From positions 7,257,001 through 7,321,000 of the forward strand of contig AP018172.1 of the NCBI GenBank assembly GCA_002368175.1: a stretch of DNA of 64,000 nucleotides, read 5' to 3'. Of the stretch, positions 35,461 to 44,370 are shown piece by piece. The notes under the pieces were generated by a model that did not search any database, had not been told where the DNA came from, and was given only the letters and a program-made list of their open reading frames with translations. The stretch's first letter is position 1. Each line of letters opens with the position of its first letter. The translations under genes were made by a program, and so were the position numbers. The stretch is from Calothrix sp. NIES-2098. Lineage in GTDB: Bacteria > Cyanobacteriota > Cyanobacteriia > Cyanobacteriales > Nostocaceae.

Positions 35461-35660
35461 TAGGGATGAGGGAGTGTGGGGAGTGTGGGGAGACAAGGAG
35501 GAGCCTCTGCGTTGCGCGGGTTTCCAAGGCACTCCGTTGGGCGGCTAGCCTTCGGCAACGCCAAGGGCGAACGCCGACTTGTTCGCTGAAAGCGTTCCCG
35601 AAGGGTAGGAAGTGCCGTCGCGTTGTAGCAAGTGGCGTTGACAAGGGAGATGAGAGGGAC
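35461..35660. repeat. GC-rich dispersed repeat block
   Basis: The 42 bases at 35509-35550 match 58733-58774 at 40 of 42 positions, with two substitutions. Around it are GAGTGTGGG tandem units and inverted stretches such as CCTTCGG/GAAGGG. Short open frames on both strands here (35360-35662 and 35418-35666) are read through repeat sequence and are not genes. The rest of the ntcB-kinase gap (35338-35701) holds nothing else. Confidence 0.8.
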
Positions 35661-35701
35661 AAATGACTATTAACTCTGGACTCGGAACTTTGGACACATG
35701 A

Positions 35702-38700
35702 CTATTGACTATTGACTGTCTCTATAGCCTGCAACAATTCATTAATAGTGTAGGGCTTGCTCAAAAATGTATTGATGCCATCAACTTCGGCAAGTTGATT
35801 TCTCGCATTGATACCACTCATCACAATAATCTTGACCTGCGGATTCATTTGTTGTAAAACGCGGATTGTGGTTAACCCATCCATCGATGGCATCATCATA
35901 TCTAGCAGTACCAGGCTAATTTCATCTTGGTGCTGGCTATATAATGCGATCGCTTCAATACCGTTAGTAGCCGTTAGTGTTCTATAGTTGTAGTCTTCTA
36001 GAGAGATTTTGATAATCTCTAGGATGGCGGATTCATCATCTACAACGAGAATTGTTTCTCCTTTACCATTGTGTAATTCTAGAGTTTCTGCTTGCTGGTT
36101 GATCTTTTGGGAACCAGCTGGTAAGTAAATCTGAAATTGGGTGCCTTGACCCATCTTGCTACAGACGTTAACAAAACCACCGTGGTTATGAATAATGCCA
36201 ATTACGGTTGACAAGCCTAATCCTGTACCTTTGCCTTGTTCTTTAGTTGTGAAAAATGGCTCAAAAATGCGATCCAATAGATGAGCAGGAATACCTACTC
36301 CTGTATCCGAGACAGTTATAACTACATATTGACCCACATGAGCAGCCAAATGCATTTTGGCATAGGTCTCATCAATGGAAATATTTTCTGCTTGCAGTTG
36401 CAAAGTCCCACCATTGGGCATAGCATCACGAGCATTAACTACTAGATTCATTAATACCTGATGCATTTGCGTGGAGTCTGCCAAGACAGTCCAAAGCTTA
36501 GTTGTTGGCAGATTCGTCTTGATGATAATGGATTTAGGAAATGTACTGTTGGCAATATGTTGAATTTCTGAGAGCAGATGTTCTATTTGTAAAGGGAGGT
36601 GTTTGCCTTCCGATCCACGGGCAAAGGTAAGAATTTGTTTAACTAAATCAGCACCGCGTTTAGAATTAGTTTCGATTATTTTTAATAATTGTTGATTCCG
36701 TGCATCGAGATTGCTCAGTTTGAGTACCAACAATTGAGATGAAGTCAGAATAGGTGTGAGAATATTATTGAGATCGTGAGCAATGCCACTAGCAAGAGTT
36801 CCCAGGCTCTCTAAACGCTGGGCACGTAAAAATTGCGCTTCTAGTTGTTTTTTCTCAGTGATATTGGTGTTGACAATTAAAATTGATTTAGGATTTCCGA
36901 CTTCATCGCGTACCAGCGACCAACGTCCTTCGACAACGATCTCCGCACCATATTTGCTGACTTGAGGTAATTCACCAAACCACTCGCCTTGTTCCAGAAC
37001 TGTCTTGAGAGCTTCTTCTATTTGTGGCGGAATTTTCTTATACAACAATTCATTAGCATTTTTGCCTAGGGCTTCCTCGGCCGACCAACCATATAAGCAC
37101 TCGGCTCCTCTGTTCCAGAATAAAATTTCGTGTGATAAATTCCGGACTACGATCGCATCGCTGGTGATATCAAGCAAAGCAGCTTGTTCGCGGATTTTCT
37201 GCTCCGCTTGCTTGCGATCGCTAATGTCCATATCTACCCCAATCATCCGCACAGCTTGGCCCGTTTGGTCGTAAAAAACTTGACCTTTGGTGGCTGCCCA
37301 GCGAATTTTGCCATCAGGCAAGACAATCCGAAATTCGATGTCGTAGGTTGCGCCTTCTTGGAGCGATCGCGTGATTGCGTTAATCACTAATTCCCGATCT
37401 AGTGGATCAACTTGATTGATAAAGGCTTCATAAGTCCCATCAAATTTATCTGGGTCAAGACCAAACATCTCAGGCAAATTCTCAGACCCAGTTATTTTGT
37501 TATCGAGAATATTCCAGTCCCAAATCCCTGTTTTGGCAGCTTCTAAGGCTAACTTCAATTGTGCTTCACTCTTACGCAAAGCCGCTTCTGCCTGCCGACG
37601 CTCCATCAGTTCAGCTTGTACTTGCTGATACAATTCTGATTGCTGAATGGCAATGCTGACCTGGGTTGACAATTGATTAATTAAATCTATTTCCCACGAC
37701 TGCCACAACCGGGTTGCAGAACATTGGTTGATCGCTAACAATCCCCACAATTTTGCTCCTTGCAAGATCGGGACTACCAAGTTTGCTCTTATCTGAAATT
37801 GAGCTAGTAAATCGCAGTGGCATTGGCTGAGACCTGCTGTATAAATGTCTGGTACAGCTTGGATACGACCCTGTCTGTATTCCTCACCGCCAGTTTCCAT
37901 AAAATAAGTGTCTTCAACTTTGGTATTGAGAGCAGAAAACCAACCATCACCAACAGCTTCCACTACTACAATGCCACTGTAGTCTGCTTGAAAGCGATAA
38001 ATAAAAACTCGGTCAGCCTGAAGGAACTGCCGAACTTCAGCCACAGTAGTATTTAATACCTCGTCTAAGTTCAAAGAGGCGCGGATACGTTGGGCGATTG
38101 TTGCTACTAGTTGCTGCTGTTCTGCGGCTCGCTTGCGATCGCTGATATCCCGCAAAATTGAGAGGTGACGGTGAGGCATAAAGTTAGCTGTCGCCCCATA
38201 CTCTACCTCGCGAATCGTACCATCGGGACGTAGGAGGCGAAATTCCCCAGTTTCTCGCCCACTTGCTTGAAATTCTTGCCATACTTTGATAAAATCAAAA
38301 CCAGGCTCGGCAAATTCTACAATAGTGCGACCGAAAAGATCTGTTGTTGACAAGCCAAAAAGTCGAGAGGCGGCGGGGTTAGCGTCTACATACCTGCCTT
38401 CATCATCGGCTATCACCATAGCATCATTTGCCCCCTGAAATAATGCTCTCAGTTGCAACTCGCTACTTCTGAGTGCTGTCTCGGCTTGCTGGCGTTCGGT
38501 CAAGTCGATACCAGTTCCAATAATATATTCCACCGTCCCTGATTCATCACAAATAGCAGTATTAGACCAAGCAATCAATCGACGATTTCCTTGTTTTGTT
38601 AACCAATAATTTTCATATTGGTTGGGAAATTGACCTGCTTGGAGTCGCTGGAAAACAGCTTGGACAGCTTCTATTTCTTCTGGAACTAAAAACACGTCCC

Positions 38701-39955
38701 AAAAATGCTTACCGTGAACTTCAGCAAACGAATAGTTGCTTACTGCTTCACAGGTTTGATTAAAACGGAGAATTCTTCCCTGGCGATCGAGTACTACAAC
38801 CAAACAGCCAACTATATCGAGGACGGCTGAAATAAAGTCACGCTCCTGCTGTAGAGTTAATTCAACTTGCTGGAGTTCTCGAAAAGCAAGTTCGCGATCG
38901 CTAATTTCCTGTTGCAAAAGTGCATTAGCTTGGGAAATTTCTATTGTGCGTTCCGCTACTCGTTTTTCTAAATCAGCAGTAGCTTTGCGTAGCTCTGCTT
39001 CTACCTGTTGGCGTTGCTCAATCTCTTGCTTTAATTGCTCGTTGGCTTTTTTTAATTCATCTGTTTGTTGTTCTACCTGTTGTTGGAGTGCAGCAATCAC
39101 AGCAGACATTTCCAGGCGTTCTAAAACTTGCAGAAAGCTTGTCTGAGTAATAATTCCCAACAATTCCCCTTGCTTGCCAACTATCACTAATCGGCGGACA
39201 TGGCGACGCTGCATTTCTTCATGAGCATCCAATAGAGAATCTGTAGGACTTAGGCAAAATAATGGTGAACTCATCACACTTTCCACCTGGGTTTGAGCTA
39301 TATCTAACCCCAATAAGTGAAATTGCAAAATGTCTCGCTCGGTAATAATTCCTACAGGGATAAGCAAGTCCAATTGCTCCGCTGCTGCTTCTACTATCAC
39401 CACACAACTAATTTGATTTTCAGCCATGAGTCGGGCTGCATCCAACACAGTTGCAGTTCGCGGCGCATGAACGATCTGCGTAGTCATCAACTCGGTAACA
39501 GATCGCAGCTTGAGAAAATTAGCGGGTTGCAGTGCTTGACGAATAGTTGCGGGTGTGATGATACCGATTAGTCGATCGTTTTCATCCAACACAGGTAAAT
39601 GACGAATCTGATGCTGATGTAATAACGACACAACAGTGAATAAATTTTGAGGATCGGATTGCTTGAGGGTAATTACTTGTCGTGTCATTACTTCTGCAAT
39701 TTTTACCTGAGATAGCTGAACTCCAGAGGCAGTTAGCTTAACTAAATCTCGCTCTGTAAACGTTCCTACTAATTGTGATTTCTCAACTATCAAGGTACTA
39801 CTGGTTCGGTGCTGACTCATCAAGACAATGGCATCGACTACAGAAAAATCTGGGGTAACTGTCAAGGGAGAGTAGTCTATACAATCCTTTAAATTTGGTA
39901 AATGAAGGGACTGAGGGCTAAATTCATTATGATGATTTTGTATTGTGAGTGACAT
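35702..39955 (-). CDS. Hybrid sensor histidine kinase with CBS, PAS, GAF and receiver domains
   Basis: A soluble 1417-residue hybrid kinase with no membrane segment seen. In order: four CBS motifs in two pairs (about 1-285), a coiled coil (290-370), two PAS domains (375-625), a phytochrome-like GAF (640-790), two more PAS domains (805-1050), HisKA with phospho-acceptor in ASGIAHDLNNILTP, an ATPase with NARDAMPNGG and DTGVGIPAHLLDRIFEPFF, and a receiver with LVVDDES and LLDMMMPSMDG. CBS pairs bind adenosyl nucleotides in known proteins, so it may read energy or nitrogen state, which is inference. It lies between ntcB and nirA. I chose ATG 39955 over TTG 39985. Confidence 0.92.
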   Translation of the reverse strand: MSLTIQNHHNEFSPQSLHLPNLKDCIDYSPLTVTPDFSVVDAIVLMSQHRTSSTLIVEKSQLVGTFTERDLVKLTASGVQLSQVKIAEVMTRQVITLKQSDPQNLFTVVSLLHQHQIRHLPVLDENDRLIGIITPATIRQALQPANFLKLRSVTELMTTQIVHAPRTATVLDAARLMAENQISCVVIVEAAAEQLDLLIPVGIITERDILQFHLLGLDIAQTQVESVMSSPLFCLSPTDSLLDAHEEMQRRHVRRLVIVGKQGELLGIITQTSFLQVLERLEMSAVIAALQQQVEQQTDELKKANEQLKQEIEQRQQVEAELRKATADLEKRVAERTIEISQANALLQQEISDRELAFRELQQVELTLQQERDFISAVLDIVGCLVVVLDRQGRILRFNQTCEAVSNYSFAEVHGKHFWDVFLVPEEIEAVQAVFQRLQAGQFPNQYENYWLTKQGNRRLIAWSNTAICDESGTVEYIIGTGIDLTERQQAETALRSSELQLRALFQGANDAMVIADDEGRYVDANPAASRLFGLSTTDLFGRTIVEFAEPGFDFIKVWQEFQASGRETGEFRLLRPDGTIREVEYGATANFMPHRHLSILRDISDRKRAAEQQQLVATIAQRIRASLNLDEVLNTTVAEVRQFLQADRVFIYRFQADYSGIVVVEAVGDGWFSALNTKVEDTYFMETGGEEYRQGRIQAVPDIYTAGLSQCHCDLLAQFQIRANLVVPILQGAKLWGLLAINQCSATRLWQSWEIDLINQLSTQVSIAIQQSELYQQVQAELMERRQAEAALRKSEAQLKLALEAAKTGIWDWNILDNKITGSENLPEMFGLDPDKFDGTYEAFINQVDPLDRELVINAITRSLQEGATYDIEFRIVLPDGKIRWAATKGQVFYDQTGQAVRMIGVDMDISDRKQAEQKIREQAALLDITSDAIVVRNLSHEILFWNRGAECLYGWSAEEALGKNANELLYKKIPPQIEEALKTVLEQGEWFGELPQVSKYGAEIVVEGRWSLVRDEVGNPKSILIVNTNITEKKQLEAQFLRAQRLESLGTLASGIAHDLNNILTPILTSSQLLVLKLSNLDARNQQLLKIIETNSKRGADLVKQILTFARGSEGKHLPLQIEHLLSEIQHIANSTFPKSIIIKTNLPTTKLWTVLADSTQMHQVLMNLVVNARDAMPNGGTLQLQAENISIDETYAKMHLAAHVGQYVVITVSDTGVGIPAHLLDRIFEPFFTTKEQGKGTGLGLSTVIGIIHNHGGFVNVCSKMGQGTQFQIYLPAGSQKINQQAETLELHNGKGETILVVDDESAILEIIKISLEDYNYRTLTATNGIEAIALYSQHQDEISLVLLDMMMPSMDGLTTIRVLQQMNPQVKIIVMSGINARNQLAEVDGINTFLSKPYTINELLQAIETVNSQ

Positions 39956-40401
39956 AATCCCTCGTATATTGGCTTTGAAAGGCAAGCTGCAATCCAGTTT
40001 CTGTAGTTGATGTTTTCTAAGTATTACGAGTGCTTACAAAAATTAGCTTTAAAGTACTTCAGCAATTTTAATTAATGAGATTAAAGGATCTATTACCCAG
40101 ACTATGCCAAGATGCATGATTAGAGAAATCTAGAAATGCTTGATTGTTCTTACTTGGTTGTTATTGATGTCTGTAAACGCTTCTAGAGTATTTAAGAATT
40201 AAGAATGCGCTCAAATGAAAATTTTGTTTTATCGATATTTGTTGTTGATAAAAAATTAGAAAACTATGTAATTGTTAATGAAATTAGAATTTTTTTATAA
40301 GCAGTTTTACAGACATAAGTCTATCACCTTCAACAGCAAAAATTGCATCTGTATGTCTTCATGTTTGTTAATTGATTAGGGAATTTATACCTATAGTAAT
40401 G
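39956..40401. other. Intergenic region upstream of the hybrid kinase
   Basis: A 446-base AT-rich gap between two minus-strand genes. It must carry the kinase promoter, but no GTA-N8-TAC site, strong terminator or RNA gene was found on reading. Long runs of A and T near 40230-40300 are the only notable trait. Confidence 0.5.
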
Positions 40402-41700
40402 TCACCATTCTATTAAGGCGATCGCAATTCCTTGTTGTAAGTCTGGTGTAATTGTGGTGTTATTTGCTAGCTGTTGCAATTGTTGGTATGCAACTTCTGG
40501 TGCTAGGTTTTTGAGTGCAGCGATCGCGTGTAGTCGCACCGATTTATTTGGATCTGCTAGTAGCTCAATCAATGGTTCAATTGCCTGCATTTGACCTAAC
40601 TGCCCTAAAGATAGAGCGATCGCACTTTTAATATTGCTAATTTCTGTAGCTGGATGCGGCGATCGCAGCATTTCCAACAAAATTTCTGTGGCTATGAGTG
40701 TTAATTCCGGCTGTTGTACTCTTCCTAAAACGGTGACAATTTCTTGCCACAGTGTTTCTGAGGTGCTGTGATTTAGTGCTTGTTGAAGATATTCCAAACT
40801 AGAAACACTCCCTAACCAGCTGAGGGAGCGAATAGTTTCTAATTGCAGTTTTATTGATTGATTGGGTGAAATCAGTACCTCAAATAAGGATTTAGCAGCA
40901 TTATCACCACCCATTCGTGCTAAAGCAACTGCTGCTGCACAAGCAACGTCTTCGTTCAAGTCATAAAGTCTGGGTTGGATTTGCGTCACCAAATCTAAGG
41001 TTGCGCATAGATCGGAGCGAAAACCTAAACCTTGGACTGCTGCTAGTCTCACTGAGCTAGCAAAATCATCTAAAGCAGTGACTAATAAGGGGGGTACGCG
41101 TTCGTCATGGAAACTACTGAGGGCTGCGATCGCTGCTGCCCTAACTGCGGCTTGAGGATCTTGTACTACACTCAATAGAGGTGTGATAATTTCTGTACGC
41201 CGGATGTAAGACAGCGATCGCACTGCCAAAAGCCGTGTATTCTCATCGCTTAAAAGTTCAGCAAGTGCTGCGATCGCCAGAGTATCCATTTCCCCTAATG
41301 CTGTTGCAGCCATCGCTTTAAGTTCTTGACTGTCGCTACTTTTTAACAATTGCACTAAAGGAGCGATCGTATCTGGATGCTTAAATTCTGATAATATTCG
41401 CGCTGCATACCAGCGTGCTTCTTCATCTGCATCTTCGTCTTCTAATATTTCAATTAAGCGCGGGATAGCAACATTGCCCAATTGAATAAAAACCTTAGCA
41501 ATTTCCCAGCGTTGCTGAAAATCCCCAAATTCTAAAATCGCGAGCGCTAATTCCAGTATTTGCTCTCGATGTTTAACTATCTCCGGATTTGTAGAATCTT
41601 GTTTTAGAATCAACCTTTGTAAATATTGAATCAGCGATGACCAATCAGCTGCATCATGTGCTGTTTGTGCTTGCACCAAAAGCTGGTTGATGTTATTCAC
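40402..41700 (-). CDS. HEAT-repeat protein (PBS lyase-like repeats)
   Basis: A 432-residue alpha-solenoid made almost wholly of HEAT/PBS-lyase repeats of about 31 residues, each with an Ala-Leu-Gly pattern (for example AMAATALGEMD, AVRSLSYIRR, RAAAIAALSSF, RLAAVQGLGF). These are protein-binding scaffolds. Relatives include the phycobilin lyases CpcE/F and NblB, but this one has many more repeats and no lyase partner. Its place just upstream of the nirA operon on the opposite strand resembles that of nirB in other cyanobacteria, a gene needed for full nitrite reductase activity; that identity is a suggestion only. The start is GTG at 41700. Confidence 0.82.
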   Translation of the reverse strand: MNNINQLLVQAQTAHDAADWSSLIQYLQRLILKQDSTNPEIVKHREQILELALAILEFGDFQQRWEIAKVFIQLGNVAIPRLIEILEDEDADEEARWYAARILSEFKHPDTIAPLVQLLKSSDSQELKAMAATALGEMDTLAIAALAELLSDENTRLLAVRSLSYIRRTEIITPLLSVVQDPQAAVRAAAIAALSSFHDERVPPLLVTALDDFASSVRLAAVQGLGFRSDLCATLDLVTQIQPRLYDLNEDVACAAAVALARMGGDNAAKSLFEVLISPNQSIKLQLETIRSLSWLGSVSSLEYLQQALNHSTSETLWQEIVTVLGRVQQPELTLIATEILLEMLRSPHPATEISNIKSAIALSLGQLGQMQAIEPLIELLADPNKSVRLHAIAALKNLAPEVAYQQLQQLANNTTITPDLQQGIAIALIEW

Positions 41701-41850
41701 AATCCTGAGAAACCCCTACACTGCTAATTTGCATCTTCTCATAGACGACTGGTTCATCGCAAAAGCTTTGATAAGTTTGTACTAAGCATGAAAGTGCTGA
41801 AAATTCCAGGTATCAAAGTCCTGACTGCGAATTTCTTCTACTTTCTTGCA

Positions 41851-42285
41851 CTAGCTTTGCTTAACCACTACAGAATCACCCTCAATTTTAGCCGTGTAAG
41901 TTGTGAGTGGTTTCTTGGCTGGGCCTTTTAGCACTTTACCATCAGCGCCAAATTCTGACCCATGACAGGGACAAGCGAATTTTTTAGCTTCGTCTTTCCA
42001 TGCTACCGTGCAGCCTTTATGAGTACAGGTAGGGTTAACAGCTATCAAATTTTCCGATTTAGATTTGCCTACTACTAATACAGATCCAACAGGTGAGTCA
42101 TTAACAATCAGCTGACCAGTCTTATCTAATTCTGCTGAAGTGCCTACCTTTTGCCAGCCTCCAGAAGGCGCAGAAGATGTTGGTGTTGGTGTCGTTGTTT
42201 CGGAAGAACAAGCAGCAATTGCTATCGGTAGAGAACTTGCTATCCAGCCTAAACCTACCCAACTAATGAACTCACGACGTTTCAT
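41851..42285 (-). CDS. Rieske 2Fe-2S protein with Tat/lipoprotein signal
   Basis: A 144-residue exported iron-sulfur protein. The twin-arginine signal KRREFISWVGLGW is followed by a lipobox-like IAAC near residue 26, then a Thr/Pro/Ser linker and a Rieske fold. CTHKGC and CPCHGS supply the two Cys and two His that bind the 2Fe-2S cluster. It is smaller than PetC and lacks its membrane anchor, so it is not the cytochrome b6f subunit. It is divergent from nirA and shares the NtcA/NtcB control region, suggesting a link to nitrate assimilation. The electron partner is unknown. Confidence 0.88.
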   Translation of the reverse strand: MKRREFISWVGLGWIASSLPIAIAACSSETTTPTPTSSAPSGGWQKVGTSAELDKTGQLIVNDSPVGSVLVVGKSKSENLIAVNPTCTHKGCTVAWKDEAKKFACPCHGSEFGADGKVLKGPAKKPLTTYTAKIEGDSVVVKQS

Positions 42286-42374
42286 AGGCTACTTTATCTC
42301 AAATAACTTTCCAGTTTGGATTAATGGCGATCGCTTTTCTCAAGGGCTGCGTGTCACTTCAGAAACACATATTA

Positions 42375-42387
42375 TGCAGAAAATGCA
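42375..42387 (+). promoter_or_regulatory. NtcB-type binding site TGCA-N5-TGCA
   Basis: TGCA (42375-42378) and TGCA (42384-42387) are separated by five bases. This is the motif described for NtcB upstream of nitrate-regulated promoters in unicellular cyanobacteria. It lies 38 bases upstream of the NtcA palindrome. Confidence 0.6.
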
Positions 42388-42425
42388 TCATATAGATACA
42401 TTTTTGGCCAGTAACCTAAAATTTC

Positions 42426-42467
42426 GTAGCGATTTATACGATTTTAGCGAAAATCCGCCTTTAACCT
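42426..42467 (+). promoter_or_regulatory. NtcA-activated promoter of the nirA operon
   Basis: GTA-N8-TAC (42426-42439) is followed after exactly 22 bases by the -10 box TAACCT (42462-42467). Predicted transcription start is near 42474. An alternative -10, TAGTAT at 42471, has poorer spacing (31). The palindrome could also serve the divergent Rieske gene, but no well-spaced -10 is seen on that side. Confidence 0.72.
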
Positions 42468-42694
42468 TAATAGTATGTAAATCGTTACACTTTCAGTACC
42501 AGAACAGCTATTACACCTTTTCCAAATGGATACACGGAAATATTTTTCCTGAAGCAATAATTTCAGTACCAAATATACATTATGAATGCATTTGCCCTAG
42601 TAGACAGAAGAAACGATCGACTACGGGTTAATTGATATTGGGCAATAACTCAAGAGGTTCTTCGGGATTAAAAATTTGCAATGAGAGTCAGCTC

Positions 42695-44266
42695 ATGACA
42701 GACACAGCAACTACCACTACAGCCAGCCTCAACAAGTTCGAGAAATTCAAGGCAGAAAAAGATGGACTTGCCATTAAGGGGGAAATTGAAAAATTTGCCT
42801 CTCTAGGCTGGGAAGCAATGGATGAAACAGACCGCGATCATCGACTGAAGTGGGTGGGTGTGTTTTTTCGCCCAGTCACCCCTGGTAAGTTTATGATGCG
42901 GATGCGGATACCGAACGGTATTCTCACCAGTCCCCAGATGCGTGCTTTCGCAGAAGTGGTGCAGCGTTATGGTGATGATGGCAGCGCCGATATTACGACC
43001 AGGCAAAATATCCAACTGCGGGGGATCGCGATTGAAGACTTGCCAGATATCTTTAATAGATTTGAGGCAGTGGGTTTAACTACCATCCAATCAGGGATGG
43101 ACAACATCCGCAATATCACAGGCGACCCGGTAGCGGGTTTGGATGCGGATGAGTTGTTTGATACACGAGAGTTGGTACAACAAATTCAAGATATGTTGAC
43201 CAACAAAGGCCAAGGGAACTCTGAGTTTACCAACCTCCCACGCAAATTTAATATTGCAATTACTGGTGGAAGGGATAATTCAGTTCACGCCGAAATCAAC
43301 GATTTAGCTTTTGTGCCAGCTTTTAAGGATGCAGATACCTCATCGCCCAAATTTGGGTTTAACATCATCGTTGGTGGCTTTTTCTCAGCTAAACGTTGTG
43401 AAGCGGCGATCCCCTTGAATGCTTGGGTAGCTCCCGAAGATGTGGTAGCTGTGTGTAGAGCGATTGTAGAAGTGTTTCGCGACAACGGCTTACGCGCCAA
43501 TCGCCAAAAATCTCGCTTGATGTGGTTAATTGACGAGTGGGGTTTAGAAAAATTCCGCTTGGAAGTAGAAAAGCGTTTGGGTAAGTCATTTTTACCCGCC
43601 GCACCAAAAGATGAAATCGACTGGGAAAAACGCGACCACATCGGTGTATACAAACAAAAACAACCGGGATTAAACTACGTAGGTTTACATATTCCTGTTG
43701 GTAGGTTGTATGCGGGAGATATGTTTGAAATTGCCCGTTTGGCTGAGGTTTACGGCAGTGGAGAAATCCGGCTAACGGTCGAGCAGAACATCATTATCCC
43801 CAATATTTCTGATTCGCGTTTAGTAACATTTTTAGCTGAACCTTTATTAGAAAGGTTTGCTGTAGATCCTGGTTTACTAACGCGATCGCTAGTTTCTTGC
43901 ACAGGCGCACAGTTCTGCAACTTTGCCCTCATCGAAACCAAAAATCGTGCTTTAGCAACGATTCAAGCCTTGGAATCAGAGTTAATCCTTACTCGTCCTG
44001 TACGCATTCATTGGACTGGTTGCCCTAACTCCTGCGGACAGCCACAAGTCGCAGACATCGGCTTAATGGGAACTAAAACCCGCAAGAACGGCAAAACCTT
44101 AGAAGGGGTGGACATCTACATGGGCGGTAAAGTCGGCAAAGATGCACATTTGGGAACTTGCGTCACCAAAGGCATCCCCTGCGAAGACTTACAGCCAGTA
44201 TTACAGAATTTACTCATCCAACACTTTGGCGCAAAACTAAAGCAAGAAGCCTTAGTGACTCATTAG
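42695..44266 (+). CDS. nirA: Ferredoxin-nitrite reductase
   Basis: Reduces nitrite to ammonium with six electrons from ferredoxin, using a siroheme and a 4Fe-4S cluster. The 523-residue length (from ATG 42695) is normal; an upstream TTG at 42632 would add 21 non-conserved residues. The cluster ligands are SCTGAQFC near 402 and TGCPNSCGQ near 445, with the spacing expected for the shared siroheme cysteine. It keeps FFRPVTPGKFMMR and the TTRQNIQLRG substrate-side block. First gene of the nitrate operon. A stem-loop follows its stop codon. Confidence 0.96.
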   Translation: MTDTATTTTASLNKFEKFKAEKDGLAIKGEIEKFASLGWEAMDETDRDHRLKWVGVFFRPVTPGKFMMRMRIPNGILTSPQMRAFAEVVQRYGDDGSADITTRQNIQLRGIAIEDLPDIFNRFEAVGLTTIQSGMDNIRNITGDPVAGLDADELFDTRELVQQIQDMLTNKGQGNSEFTNLPRKFNIAITGGRDNSVHAEINDLAFVPAFKDADTSSPKFGFNIIVGGFFSAKRCEAAIPLNAWVAPEDVVAVCRAIVEVFRDNGLRANRQKSRLMWLIDEWGLEKFRLEVEKRLGKSFLPAAPKDEIDWEKRDHIGVYKQKQPGLNYVGLHIPVGRLYAGDMFEIARLAEVYGSGEIRLTVEQNIIIPNISDSRLVTFLAEPLLERFAVDPGLLTRSLVSCTGAQFCNFALIETKNRALATIQALESELILTRPVRIHWTGCPNSCGQPQVADIGLMGTKTRKNGKTLEGVDIYMGGKVGKDAHLGTCVTKGIPCEDLQPVLQNLLIQHFGAKLKQEALVTH

Positions 44267-44276
44267 ATGAGTGTAG

Positions 44277-44297
44277 GGGTTTAGTAATGCTAAACCC
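44277..44297 (+). promoter_or_regulatory. Stem-loop between nirA and nrtA
   Basis: GGGTTTAG (44277-44284) and CTAAACCC (44290-44297) form a perfect eight-base stem with a five-base loop. No T run follows, so it is more likely an mRNA processing or stability element than a terminator. Confidence 0.55.
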
Positions 44298-44370
44298 GTA
44301 TTGATTATTTCGGTGAGTGGATAAAAAGCAACAACCAATAACTGCGTAACCAAAAATTAACAAAGGAACA

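Larger units (their letters stand above)
42286..42694. other. nirA/Rieske divergent control region and long nirA leader
   Basis: The region holds an NtcB-type site, an NtcA site, a -10 box and a leader of about 220 bases. A 17-codon open frame (42582-42635) lies in the leader, without a clear ribosome site. The longer plus-strand frame from 42140 overlaps the Rieske gene and is a shadow. Confidence 0.7.

Noticed and set aside
35360..35666. Open frames on both strands between ntcB and the hybrid kinase
   Set aside because: They run through the GC-rich dispersed repeat also found at 58733; the repeat explains them.
37005..37390. Plus-strand frames inside the hybrid kinase region
   Set aside because: They are shadows of the minus-strand PAS and GAF coding sequence.
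42140..42631. Plus-strand frame of 163 codons ending at the nirA leader
   Set aside because: It is antisense to the Rieske gene in its first part and covers the nirA control sites in the rest. A real gene is unlikely.
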